Positions 45,241 through 54,482 of a stretch of DNA of 64,000 nucleotides are shown in pieces. Origin of the DNA: Prorocentrum cordatum (Eukaryota > Sar > Dinophyceae > Prorocentrales > Prorocentraceae); assembly GCA_963575745.1 (NCBI GenBank), contig CAUYUJ010017660.1, positions 717,501 through 781,500 on the forward strand. The letters are read 5' to 3'. A program made the position numbers and the translations under genes. Every line of letters begins with the position of its first letter. The first letter of the stretch is position 1. The notes under the pieces are model-generated. The model did not search any database and had not been told where the DNA came from. It worked only from the letters and a program-made list of their open reading frames with translations.

Positions 45241-45498
45241 GCTCAAGAGTCATTAATGGTAAGGTAGTCTTAGGCGAAACGCCCGGCCCGCCCTAAAAAC
45301 CAGCCTCGGGGTGCGACAGGGAGAAGTTATTTACAAGGAAAGCGAGCGCAGGTTGAGGGCCCGCAGAACCCGGCGGTGGAAGTCATTACTCGGTTGGCGG
45401 AAGCAGAATAGAGAAACAGAGAGAGAGAGAGAGTATAGTACCAGAAAGCCAGAAATAGAGAGAGAGAGAGAGGGAGAGATATAGAGAGAAGAGAGTGA

Positions 45499-45536
<38 letters not shown>

Positions 45537-45765
45537 AAGAGAGGAAGAAGAGAGAGAGAGAGAGAGTCGAGAGCCAGAAAGTCATACCTATACGACCGCC
45601 CTGCGGGCGATAAGTAGGTTGGGGTGGGGTGCGATCAAATGCCCACCCTGACTGACCTCCAGCCTGTCACCTTGATCTAATTCTCTTTCTCTCTGTCTCT
45701 CTCTCTCTCTCACTCTCTGTGTCTCTCTCTCTCTCTCGCGATCGCGCCCAGGCGCCGACAAAAAT
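45241..45765. repeat. (AG)n and (CT)n tracts
   Basis: (AG)n-rich at 45,416-45,566 and (CT)n at 45,682-45,736, in opposite orientation about 120 bp apart, so they could pair as a large hairpin. Confidence 0.85.
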
Positions 45766-46345
45766 GAATTGATCGATTGGGTTGGGTGGATTGGATTGGA
45801 TGGGATAAGATAAGACGGGTTGGATTGGAAGAGATGGATTGGATAAGATAAGATGGATTGGATTGGCCCGCCGCAGGCGCAGAAACAGATGAATTGATGG
45901 ATTCGGTTTGATGGACTGGATTTGATGGGACAAGATATGATTGGACAATATGGGTTTGATAAGATAAGATGTATTGGATTAGACAAGATGGATTTGATAA
46001 GATAAGCTGTATTGGATAAGAAAGCCCGCCGCAGGCGCCGACAAAACTGAATTGCAGGATTGGTTTGGGTGGATTGGATTGGATGGGATAAGATCGATGG
46101 GATGAGATAAGATGGGTTGGATTGGACGAGATGGATTGGATAAGATAAGATGGATTGGATTGGCCCGCCGCAGGCGCAGAAACAAATGAATTGATGGATA
46201 GGGTTGGATGGATTGGATTGGGTGGGATAAGATGAGACGGGACAAGATGGGTTGGACAAGATAAGATGTATTGGATTAGACAAGATGGGTTGGATAAGAT
46301 AAGCTGTATTGGATAAGAAAGCCCGCCGCATGCGCCGACAAAAAT
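45766..46345. repeat. GGATTGGATAAGATAAGATGG repeat with ~290-bp higher order
   Basis: Short A/T/G words GGATTGGAT, AAGATAAGAT and GATGGATT fill about 580 bp. CCCGCCGCAGGCGCAGAAAC recurs at about 45,867 and 46,164, and CAGGCGCCGACAAAA at about 45,750 and 46,031, giving a larger period near 280-300 bp. Confidence 0.85.
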
Positions 46346-46369
46346 GATGGATGAAATTAGCGACCTGCG

Positions 46370-46590
46370 TTAGCGCCGGGACGCCCGGGACACCCGGGAC
46401 ACCCCGGACACCGCCGGGCCCAACCAGCCACTGGAGGACGGGCGCCCAGACACCCGGGACACCCGGGACACCGCCCGGCCCAATCAGCCACCGGCCGGCG
46501 GACGGGCACCCGGACTTTCGCTCCCACCTGGGACACCCGGGACACCGCCCGGCCCAACCAGCCACCGGCGGACGGACATCCGGTTTTTCG
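46370..46590. repeat. GGGACACCCGGGACACCGCC units, about 3 copies
   Basis: GACACCGCCCGGCCCAA and CAGCCACCGG recur at about 46,408, 46,468 and 46,543 with spacing of 65-75 bp. Confidence 0.75.
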
Positions 46591-46740
46591 CTCCTACTTC
46601 GGCCTAGCTACAGGGGGATCACGCGTAGCTTCGCCTCGCCCGCACGCACGACACGAACACGAAACCGAAACCGGTTTCCCTGTGGGGGGTCTCCGTTTCA
46701 CTGCGATCTCACCCCCCAACCTCCGATACCCATTGAAAGT

Positions 46741-47121
46741 ATGGAGCTTTTGACCAACATGCTCCAGCATATCATGCTCAAGGCGCCTTTCCTGCTTCAG
46801 CCGTCCAGTGCTTGTTCCTGCTCCTCTCCTCTTATGGGGGCGTGGGGGGGGGCGGAAACCCGATCTGCTTTCAGCGCCTTCCTACTTGCTGCTTCTATCT
46901 ACTTTTTCCGACTGGTGGTCGGCGGCGTGCGAGGGGGGACGTATGAAGGAGAAGGCCTTCTCAGAAGGCTGGGAAGTCCCCAGGCCTTCCGAGAAGCTTT
47001 CGAAGCCTTCTCCGAAGACAACAAAACAATTTCTCGGAAGGCGCGAGGGCTTTTGAGAAGCCCCGCCGCCTTCCGAGAAGGCCTTCTCCTTCTCACTTCC
47101 CCCCCTTTCGGGGAGACGTAA
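46741..47121 (+). CDS. Unknown ORF in the left arm, 126 aa
   Basis: From ATG 46,741 (MELLTNMLQHIMLKAPFLLQ) through a Cys/Ser stretch (SACSCSSPL), LAASIYFFRLVVG and AFREAFEAFSEDN, to LTSPPFGET and TAA. It may not be complete at the 5' end, since the frame is open upstream. The inverted partner at 48,142-48,525 encodes the same protein with a few substitutions and a single net 3-nt difference. Not recognised. The absence of frame-breaking indels in either copy is the only argument for coding. It could equally reflect a recent duplication. Confidence 0.3.
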   Translation: MELLTNMLQHIMLKAPFLLQPSSACSCSSPLMGAWGGAETRSAFSAFLLAASIYFFRLVVGGVRGGTYEGEGLLRRLGSPQAFREAFEAFSEDNKTISRKARGLLRSPAAFREGLLLLTSPPFGET

Positions 47122-48141
47122 GACTCTAGTTCGGGGGACTCGGGTTGGCCTGACGGGGCCATCAATGCAAATGACGATGGCCCAATCTGAAATTTGATGC
47201 GAGCTCCCGCTGCAAACATCCCACGAAAACTGGACGGTCTAAATCCCAGGACGCGCTCCTGAAAAAAGTCAGCAAACCCGAGTTTTGGCTTACTCGGAGG
47301 AGGAGGAGGAGGAGGAGGAGGAGGAAGAGGGAGAGGAGGAGAGGGAGGGGGAGGAGGCGGAGTAGGATAAGGAGGAAAATGAGGAAGAAGGGGGGAAGAG
47401 TCTTGCATTTCCCCGACCCTCGCTCGCCGCCGATTTGCCGCCGCGCTGTCCCCCTCCTCTCACTTCGGGGATCTTCTGACCCGGGTCAATCCATACCTGG
47501 GTCAGTCAGGCTTTACAGAATCCTGCAAGATCCTGCAAGATTAAGATCCTGCACCCAGACCTGGGTCAATGCGAAGGATCCTGCGAGATCCTGCAGAATC
47601 CTGCACCCAAACCTGGGTCAATGCGACCCTGGCGCTGCAGGATCCTGCAAGATACGGCGCTCTGGCTGACCCCCGTTTGCATTGACCCCCGTCTCTTGAG
47701 CCCCGATCGCTCCTCACACCTGTGCGGCTGGCTCTGGCAACCACACCCGTGCGGCCGGCTCTGGCAACGCCTGGGCACACCCCGGCGTGGGCCCCCTCCC
47801 TCGTGGGGGACCACTGGGCAGGCCGAGCGTGCTCCTCTGGCGCCCTCGGACGCCCAAGGTGCCAGTCTGCCCACCGGTCGGAAGAAGCGGGCATTGGCGG
47901 CGAGCGAGGAAGGGAAGTGAGAAGGAGAAGGCCTCCTCCCCCTTCTCCTCCTCCTCCTCCTCCTCCGAGTAAGCCAAAACTAGGGTTTGCCGACGTTTTT
48001 TTCAGGAGCGCGTCTGGGATTTAGACCGTCCAGTTTTCGTGGGATGTTTGCAGCGGGAGCTCGCATCAAATTTCAGATTGGGCCATCGTCATTTGCATTG
48101 ATGGCCCCGTCAGGCCAACCCGAGTCCCCCGAACTAGAGTC

Positions 48142-48525
48142 TTACGTCTCCCCGAAAGGGGGGGAAGTGAGAAGGAGAAGGCCTTCTCGGAAGGCGGCGG
48201 GGCTTCTCAAAAGCCCTCGCGCCTTCCGAGAAGTTGTTTTGTTGTCTTCGGAGAAGGCTTCGAAAACTTCTCGGAAGGCCTGGGGACTTCCCAGCCTTCT
48301 GAGAAGGCCTTCTCCTTCATACGTCCCCCCTCGCTCGTCGCCGACCACCAGTCGGAAAAAGTGGGTAGAAGCAGCAAGTAGGAAGGCGTTGAAAGTAGAT
48401 CGGGTTTTTGCCCCCCCCCCCCACGCCCCCGCAAGAGGAGAGGAGCAGGAACAAGCACTGGACGGCTGAAGCAGGAAAGGCGCCTTGAGTATGATATGCT
48501 GGAGCATGTGGGTCCAAAGCTCCAT
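48142..48525 (-). CDS. Unknown ORF in the right arm, 127 aa
   Basis: Inverted partner of 46,741-47,121: MELWTHMLQHIILKAPFLLQ at the start, LAASTHFFRLVVG in the middle, LTSPPFGET at the end, stop at 48,142-48,144. Differences from the left copy are substitutions plus one codon. No family recognised. Confidence 0.3.
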   Translation of the reverse strand: MELWTHMLQHIILKAPFLLQPSSACSCSSPLAGAWGGGAKTRSTFNAFLLAASTHFFRLVVGDERGGTYEGEGLLRRLGSPQAFREVFEAFSEDNKTTSRKARGLLRSPAAFREGLLLLTSPPFGET

Positions 48526-48540
48526 ACTTTCAATGGGTAT

Positions 48541-48807
48541 ATGACTTTTTGGCTCTCTACTCTCTCTAAGGCACCTCAGAACATCGGAGGCTTCCTGGGG
48601 CCTTCTGAGGAGGCCCGCCCCCTCTGCCTTGCCCCCTGGGCGCGGTGGCGAATGGCAGAAGGCAGCGCCGCCGTGCAGCTGTGCGATGACGAAATGAGGT
48701 TGGACGAGAGCGGTACTCTCGTGTGTGTATATATGTATACATATATTCATATATGTATGTAGGCATGTATGCATGTATGCATGTATGTAGATATAGTGTA
48801 TCTCTTC

Positions 48808-48851
<44 letters not shown>

Positions 48852-48936
48852 ATATATATATATATATACGTGGCACCCCGTAGTTGCGGATAAGAGTGAG
48901 GGGGCTGCGGGGACGTCTGCAGTCTGCGGGGCTCTG
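48541..48936. repeat. (TA)/(CT) microsatellites and short unique sequence
   Basis: TATATATGTATAC wording at 48,724-48,800, (CT)n at 48,812-48,848 and (TA)n at 48,852-48,868. No gene. Confidence 0.8.
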
Positions 48937-49275
48937 AAGAAGCCCGCCGCAGGCACCCAATTCTCACAAGTTATACAAAGGGGCCCGCCACAGGCGCCGA
49001 TTTTTCGTTACTGCAATGTGGGTGGGTCGCGGAGTGGGTCGCGGGTGGGTCGCGGGTGGGTCGCGGGTGGGTCGCTGGTGGGTCGCGGGCCGGGTCGCGG
49101 ATGGGTCGCGGATGGGTCGCGGGTGGGTCGCGGGTGAGTCGCGGGCACGTCGCGGGGCGGTGTCGCGGGGCGTGGTCGCGGGCGGTGTCGCGGGGTGGGT
49201 CGTGAGTGGGTCGCGGGTGGGTCGCGGGCGGGTCGCGGGGTGGGTCGCGGGTGGGTCGCGGGCCGGGTCGCAGGG
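48937..49275. repeat. 11-bp GGGTGGGTCGC array with CCCGCCGCAGGC lead-in
   Basis: GCCCGCCGCAGGCACCC (48,939) and GGCCCGCCACAGGCGCCG resemble the words in 45.7-46.3 kb. From 49,018, GGGTGGGTCGC and variants repeat about 22 times to 49,270. The G-rich strand has many GGG runs and could form quadruplexes. Confidence 0.88.
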
Positions 49276-49284
49276 GGGGACGAC

Positions 49285-49503
49285 GCCGAAGAACAAGCAA
49301 CAAACAACAAACAACAAACAACAAACAACAAACAACAAACAACAAACAACAAACAACAAACAACAACAACAAGCAACAACAACAACAACAACAACAACAC
49401 CACCACCACCAACAACAACAACAACACCAACACCACCAACAACAACAACAACAACAACAACAACACCAACAACAACAACAACAGCAACAACAACAATAAT
49501 AAT
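49285..49503. repeat. 7-bp AACAACA run, then (AAC)n
   Basis: AAACAAC repeats about 11 times (49,292-49,365), then AACAAC with ACC interruptions to about 49,497. Confidence 0.93.
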
Positions 49504-49818
49504 CCACATCGCGGAATCCCACTTCAGCCGCGCACCCAGGGACAGTGAACGACCGCTCGGCCCCCTCACTCTGATAGATGTATTCCCGAGGAGTGCCTGC
49601 ACTGCGACGGGGTCCTGCCAGAGGTTGGAAGGTTTGGCGAGAGCTCCCAGCCGATCTCGGTAGGCGGCCGGGCTCCTGGGTGCCCGGTTCCGGGTGCCCC
49701 CGTTCGCGGGTGCTGGTTCCGGGCCGATGTCGGTCGTCGGCGGGGTTCCCGGGTATTTGTGTTCCCGGGCTCCTGGTCGATCGCCTTCTGGATCGGTCTC
49801 ACCGTCGATCGCATTGCC
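49504..49818. repeat. GGTTTGGCGA..GGTAGGCGGCCGG unit, copy 1
   Basis: AGGTTTGGCGAGAGCTCCC, CCGATCTCGGTAGGCGGCCG and GGTTCCGGGTGCCCC match units at about 51,400 and 51,500. The rest is unique. Confidence 0.6.
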
Positions 49819-50150
49819 CACTTCTATCGATCTCGCAATCGATCGCACTGCCGATCTCACAATCGATTTCACTATCGATCTCACAACCGATCTCACTAGA
49901 GGTCGCACAAGCGATCTCACGATCGATTATCGCTATGGATCTCACTGACTCGGCTTCATTATCGGTCTCACGATCGATCTGACTTTCGTCCTCACGAGCG
50001 ATCCAACTATCGATCTCACTATCGACTTCACAGTCGATTTCAATATCTTTACCATTATCGAACTCACTAGCCGCTAGTGACTAGCGATCCCAATATCGAT
50101 CTTACTATGGATCTCACTATTGCTCTCACTATCGATTTCACTATCCAATC
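49819..50150. repeat. 12-bp TCGATCTCACTA degenerate repeat
   Basis: ATCGATCTCACTATCGAT-type words repeat with many ATCGAT sites and substitutions over about 330 bp. Confidence 0.85.
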
Positions 50151-50329
50151 GCGGGACACCACGGGCGGATTTCGGTATATAGAATGTCATGCATATAAGC
50201 ACGCGTAGAGAATCCCACCAGCCTTTTAGGGCGTAGGTGGTTGAACGAGTTTTGTCTTCTCTCTGCCAAACCCCCTCCTTACTCTGCTTGGGGGAAGGGC
50301 TTACCCCTTCCCCTACCCCCTCCCCTGGG
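50151..50329. other. No gene recognised
   Basis: Short unique spacer with CCCTTCCCCTACCCCCTCCC. Confidence 0.4.
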
Positions 50330-50930
50330 CCTGCGAGGGGTGAGGCGCGAGGCGTTATAGCCCCCAAGATCGCCTCAAGAGGCTCCAAGAGGGTCTTAGA
50401 GAGCCCAAGTTGGCCTCGAAAATGTTTCAATATACCTCAAGATGGCTCAACCTAGCCTCCGACAAACATCTAACAGGCCTCAAGCCAGCCCCAAGACGGT
50501 TTCAAGTGCCCTCCGAGCCCTCAAGGACCCCCTCAAGAGGCCAAAATGGCTCCAACACCGATGGAAAGTCAACGTTTTGTGCCTTCTCGCCTTTTCGCTT
50601 CCGATGGGCTCTTGAGGCCTTACGATGGCCCCAAGACTGTCCGAGAGCCCCAAGAGTGGCTCAAGAGGGCCCCAAGAGGGCCCTGAGAGTGCCCAAGAGC
50701 GCCCCAAGACGGCCCCAAGATGCCTTTGTTGAACCTTCGAGGGGACCTGAATATATGTCCCCTTCTTTTTGAGCCAAGATGACCCTGAGAGGCCTCCCAG
50801 ACCGCCCCAACGAGCTCCAAGAGGGCCCCAAGAGGGCTTCAAGAGTGCCCCAACAGGCTCCGCGAGAACCCCAAGAGGTCCCCAAGATGGCTCGAAGAGA
50901 CCTCCGAGAGAACGCCTCCAAGGCGGTTGT
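50330..50930 (-). repeat. ~11-bp CTTGGGGCCCT family, block 1 (inverted)
   Basis: Plus strand GCCCCAAGAGG/CCCAAGACGGC at about 11-bp spacing, strongest at 50,630-50,735. Reverse complement of the 53.2-53.8 kb block. Minus-strand frames read LLGPSWGPLG-type repeats. Confidence 0.75.
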
Positions 50931-51115
50931 TACACTGCACGCTTCTGCACTTCCCTGATCAAGACAATTCGCCTGGCGATCTGCTTCTGGATGGGCTGGT
51001 AGGGATACGCGAAGCGTAATGTGTATACTAACTACGTTCAATTATGTCATATGTCTTTGCGAGCAGGGAACATACAGTCAAGCTACAAAGCGTTGCGTTT
51101 TACGGCGATGTCAGA
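50931..51115. other. No gene recognised
   Basis: Unique, less GC-rich sequence. Confidence 0.4.
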
Positions 51116-51310
51116 GGTATCTTGGGCAGTTGTTGGTTGGACCTTTTTGGGGGCTTCTTGGCCCGTCTTGGGGTGATCTCGGCGGCCTTTCGTTGATCCT
51201 GGCGGCCTATGATGTCAGGAAAATCAATGACAGCGGTTTCTTCGTTCTCTCCTTACGCCCTCGTGGAGCTTTCTTGGGCCATAGAGCAGCCTTTTATGGG
51301 TCATCGCCGG
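51116..51310 (+). repeat. ~11-bp CTTGG family, block 2
   Basis: TTGGGGGCTTCTTGGCCCG and TCTTGGGGTGATCTCGG, a short diverged member of the family. Confidence 0.5.
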
Positions 51311-51379
51311 GCAATGGGAGCCTTCTAGGAGCCGTATAGGGCCTCGGGTTCCTCGATCTTCCTTAATTTTGGGTCTTTG

Positions 51380-51690
51380 CCAATCCCAAGTCGTTGAAAG
51401 ATTTGGCGAAAGTTTGCCGCCGATTTCGGTAGGCGGCCGCGGTTCCCGATGTCCTGGTTCTGGGTTCCAGGTTCCCGTCTCCAGGGTTCGGATTGGTTTT
51501 GGCGAAAGTTCGCCGCCGATTTCGGTAGGCGGCCGGGTTCCGGGTTCCCGGCTCTGGGTTCCAGGTTCTCGTTTCCGGATTCCGGATTGGTCTCGGATTT
51601 CCAGTTTTGGGTTTTGGGTTCCCGTTTCGGGTTTTTGGATTGGTCTCGGTGGGCGTCTTGGTTCCTGCGTTCCTGGTTTTTGGTGCCAGG
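51380..51690 (+). repeat. GGCGAAAGTT..GGTAGGCGGCCG units, copies 2 and 3, plus GGGTTCC words
   Basis: GGCGAAAGTTTGCCGCCGAT (about 51,400) and GGCGAAAGTTCGCCGCCGAT (about 51,500), both followed by TTCGGTAGGCGGCCG. Then GGGTTCC/GGTTTTGGG words to 51,690. Confidence 0.75.
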
Positions 51691-51719
51691 GTTCATACCA
51701 TAGAGAGGGGATGGTTACG

Positions 51720-51885
51720 GAGTGGATGTGTGTATCTTTACCTGTGTGCATACCTATGTGCGTAGAGCATGTACACATACTTACGCATGCTGATACATAT
51801 ATATACATATATATATGTATAGAGATACATCATACACATATATATTTATGTATTCGTATATATATATATATAGTGGCCTACGGTC
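51720..51885. repeat. (TA)-rich microsatellite
   Basis: ACATATATATACATATATAT and TATATATATATATAGTGG. It is followed by CCATCCCGCCACCGTGCCTG, a sequence that recurs at 53,157. Confidence 0.85.
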
Positions 51886-52027
51886 CATCCCGCCACCGTG
51901 CCTGGGTTGTGGGTCAGAGTCTTGTTCGATGCATATGAGGGTTTCGTGGGATGCCTCTCGGGAGGTCATGGGGTCTACAGGGCGTCCGGGGCAGCAATTA
52001 GCAGAACACCTTTCGGGTGAATGAAGC
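51886..52027. other. Unique spacer
   Basis: Begins with the CATCCCGCCACCGTGCC word shared with 53,157; no gene. Confidence 0.4.
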
Positions 52028-52277
52028 ATGGGCAGCGAGTGCGCATGTTCTGAGTCAAATTCGCAGAGCGGCCCTTCTCTAACAAGAGGAGGAGCAGTGA
52101 ACTCGCAGATGCTCTGAGGCCAAATCGCAGAGTGGTGCTCTGCTAATCAGAGCCCGAGCTGGATTGGCAACCCTTCTTTGAGGCCATTTAGTATAGCCGC
52201 GCTTTGCCAATGAGGGGGGAGCAGCGAGTGCGAATGCTTTGAGGCAAATTAACAGAGCGCCGGCGGCGCGGCGGCGC
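52028..52277. repeat. ~63-bp tandem repeat, 4 degenerate copies
   Basis: GCAGCGAGTGCGCATG/AGCAGTGAACTCGCAGATGC/AGCAGCGAGTGCGAATGC and TTGAGGCAAATT with GCAGAG recur at about 52,032, 52,094, 52,158 (most diverged) and 52,221. Confidence 0.75.
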
Positions 52278-52316
52278 CAGTTACCAGGGTGGCGCTGCGC
52301 CGCCCTGGTAATTGGA
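52278..52316. other. Near-perfect palindrome, 19-bp arms
   Basis: CCAGTTACCAGGGTGGCGC, one base, GCGCCGCCCTGGTAATTGG; 17 of 19 positions pair. Cruciform-prone. Confidence 0.6.
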
Positions 52317-52487
52317 ACCCGAGCAGTGTGGAAACGCATGGTCGGGGCCCCATATTTGAATACAGAGTATAGGGAACTCTAGAAGCCTGGGGAACACTCT
52401 ACTCCGTGCCTCGAGGCACGGTGGCGGATAACAGCTTATCCACTGATTCGTTTTGTTCTTTGGCGTAATTTTATACATATGTGTACT
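52317..52487. other. Unique spacer
   Basis: Nothing recognised. Confidence 0.4.
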
Positions 52488-52507
52488 TGTGTGTGTTGTG
52501 TGTGTGG

Positions 52508-52564
<57 letters not shown>

Positions 52565-52565
52565 A

Positions 52566-52596
<31 letters not shown>

Positions 52597-52615
52597 ATGT
52601 GTGTGTGCGTGTTCG
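52488..52615. repeat. (GT)n microsatellite
   Basis: GTGTGT with occasional ATGTGA interruptions. Confidence 0.95.
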
Positions 52616-52671
52616 TGCGCGGGCATGCGTGAGCGTGCACGCTTGCTTGCGATCCGACCAAACCAGCGGAG

Positions 52672-52800
52672 ACTGAGGTTCACGCTGGCTGTGGTGATGG
52701 ATGCGGAGTCGTTCCTGGTGCACAGGGCCTTCCTGATGCTCATGGCAGCTGGCGAGCACCTTAGAGCAGAGCTGAGCGTTGCTCTGAGATCGGCCATGGC
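52672..52800 (+). other. Candidate exon-like island
   Basis: After CCGACCAAACCAG (possible acceptor) an open frame reads RRLRFTLAVVMDAESFLVHR and continues AFLMLMAAGEHLRAEL, with mostly G/C third positions and helix-like patterning. It is bracketed by (GT)n and (GTTTGT)n tracts, as intronic sequence would be. Family unknown; the donor is unclear. Confidence 0.25.
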
Positions 52801-52807
52801 AATGGCG

Positions 52808-52985
52808 TGTCGTGTGTTTGTGTTTGTGTTGGTGTTGGTGTTGGTGTTGTTTTTTGTTCGTGTCCGTGTTTGTGTTTGTGTGTTGTGTTTGTGTTTGTGT
52901 TTGTGTTTGTGTGTGCTTGTGTGTGTCTATGTGTGTGTGTGTGTGTGTGTCTGTTGCGTGTTGTGTGTTGTGTGGCGTGGTGGTG
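52808..52985. repeat. (GTTTGT)n/(GTGTTG)n
   Basis: GTGTTTGTGTTG and GTTTGTGTTTGTG words over about 175 bp. Confidence 0.92.
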
Positions 52986-53204
52986 GGGTGGCGTGGAGTG
53001 GGCCAACATTGAGGCGGGTGGATGGATGGGTGGGCGGTTCGGTGGGTGGATGGGGGAGAGGAAGGGAGGGATCGAGGGAGCGCTCTACCTTCGCGTGTAG
53101 ATCCATGTCATCGGGCGGCAAGGCAGAAACCGAGAGCTATCGAATGGCCTTCGGCCCATCCCGCCACCGTGCCTGGGCTGTGGTTCAGAGGCCTCTTGGA
53201 TGAA
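52986..53204. other. Unique spacer
   Basis: GGGTGGATGG words and the CCATCCCGCCACCGTGCCTG sequence shared with 51,893. Confidence 0.4.
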
Positions 53205-53790
53205 CATGGGGGTCTTGGGGGCTTCTTGGCGGCCTCTTGGGGGCTTCTTGGCGGCCTCTTGGGGCGTCTTGGGGGCCTTTTGGCGGCCTCTTGGGGCGTC
53301 TTGGCGGCCTTCTTGGCGGCCTCTTGGGGGCTTCTTGGGACGCCTCTCGGTGGGTCTTGGGGGCCTCTTGGCGGCCCTCTTGGGAGCCTCTTAGGGGCGT
53401 CCTGGGGGCGGCTTGGGGGCCTCTTGTTGGAGGCCTCTTGTGGGCGTCCTGGGGGGGCCTCTGGGAGCCTCTGGGGGTCTCTTGGGACCATCTTGAGGCG
53501 GAAGGCTCGACATTTCCGTTCGTGCTCCCCCGCTTGGGCCTCTCTTGGGGCCCTCTCGGGCGTGTTTTGGGCCGTCCTGGGCGCGTCTTGGGCGCCCCTT
53601 GGGCCGTCTTCGGGCCCTCTTGGGGCGTCAGGGGGTCCTCTTGGGGGCCTCCTGGACAATCCTGGGGCGCCATCGGGGGCTTGTTGGGTCACCTTGGAAC
53701 GCTGCAAGCTGAAAACTGCGAGAAGGCTAGCATCCGTGAAACACCACTTGGACATCAAGGACTTTTCCCTCCTAGGGCCCTCTTGGGGAC
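53205..53790 (+). repeat. ~11-bp CTTGGNGGCCT family, main block
   Basis: CTTGGCGGCCT, CTTGGGGGCTT and CTTGGGGCGT alternate every 10-12 bp for nearly 600 bp, strongest at 53,210-53,400. The plus-strand frame reads LGGLLGRLGGLL-type peptides. Other blocks are at 50.3-50.9 (inverted), 51.1-51.3 and 57.3-57.5 kb. Confidence 0.85.
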
Positions 53791-53999
53791 ATAATTGAAT
53801 GATTCTCGATTCGCGTCGGACTAGATCGAGATCTGGTCCGTCCGATATAAGCTCGCTTTGACTGGTTCACCACTCCGTGTAGACTAGACGTCGATCGGGT
53901 CCGCACGACTCGTGTTCGTCAAACTGGACAAGATCGGGATCTGGCCCACTTGGCCTGCAGCAGAAAGTCGCCCTGGGAGGGATTCTGACAAGCGCCCTC
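53791..53999. other. Diverged 22-bp family words, no gene
   Basis: TAGATCGAGATCTGGTCCG and GACTAGACGTCGATCGGGTC resemble the units of 55.64-55.93 kb. Confidence 0.4.
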
Positions 54000-54290
54000 G
54001 GAGAGATCGTGGAAGGCGCCTTGAGAGATGTCCTGGGATGTGCTCTGGGAAGGGCCCTGGGATAGGTCCTGGGATGTGTCCTGGGAAAAGCCGCGGGGGA
54101 GGTCCTGGGAGGAGCCTTGGGAGGCGCCCCAGGAGGCGCCCCGGGAGGAGGATTTTTGGAGGGCGTCCCTGGAGGAGCTCTGGGAGGCACCCCGAGAGAA
54201 GCCCTGGGAGGCGCCCCAGGAGGAGCCCTGGGCGGCGCCCCAGGAGGAACCCGCGGAACACCAGGAGGAATCGCAGGAACCACTGGGAAG
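54000..54290. repeat. 15-bp CCTGGGAGGCGCCCC repeat
   Basis: GTCCTGGGATGTG, GAGGAGCCTTGGGAGGCGCC and CCCCAGGAGGCGCCCCGG give a ~15-bp unit (five codons). The minus strand reads PPGAPPRAPPGAPP repeats, an artefact unless shown otherwise. Confidence 0.75.
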
Positions 54291-54300
54291 GCCGTATAAT

Positions 54301-54482
54301 CGACTACACGTAAGAGTGACCTTTCGTCGGAGTGACCTTTGGTGCGGGCCCAATGGGGTCCGCCGATCGCCGAACGCGATGCGTTAGCAGCGTCTTGCGC
54401 GCTCGGGTTTGGCCCCCCCGCGGCCCTCAAGAAGCCGCGCACCAAAAGTCACTCTTACCCAGGGTCACTCTTGCGTGTAGCC
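54301..54482. mobile_element. TIR element B, 182 bp
   Basis: The left end CGACTACACGTAAGAGTGAC and the right end GTCACTCTTGCGTGTAGCCG pair. Inner segments GAGTGACCTTTGGTGCGGG and CGCGCACCAAAAGTCACTC also pair, so arms total about 45 bases. No clear TSD. Confidence 0.75.

Larger units (their letters stand above)
46726..48540. mobile_element. 1.8-kb element with ~600-bp inverted terminal arms
   Basis: The left arm (46,726-47,325) starts ATACCCATTGAAAGTATGGA. The right arm (47,946-48,540) ends with its complement TCCATACTTTCAATGGGTAT. Pairing runs through AAGGCGCCTTTCCTGCTTC, GACTGGTGGTCGGC, GGTTGGCCTGACGGGGCC and AACATCCCACGAAAACTGG to the inner (AGG)n, with only scattered differences. The ~620-bp centre is purine-rich near the left, then CCTGGGTCAATGCGA..GATCCTGC wording. 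No flanking duplication seen. Long-TIR transposon or inverted duplication. Confidence 0.85.

Noticed and set aside
45416-45736. A gene between the (AG)n and (CT)n tracts
   Set aside because: The peptides are Ser/Leu or Glu/Arg dipeptide repeats from microsatellites; the spacer is too short.
46600-46625. Another MITE family A terminus (CTACAGGGGGATCACG)
   Set aside because: Only the inner CTACAGGGGGAT matches; the outer GTCGGGC part and a partner end are absent.
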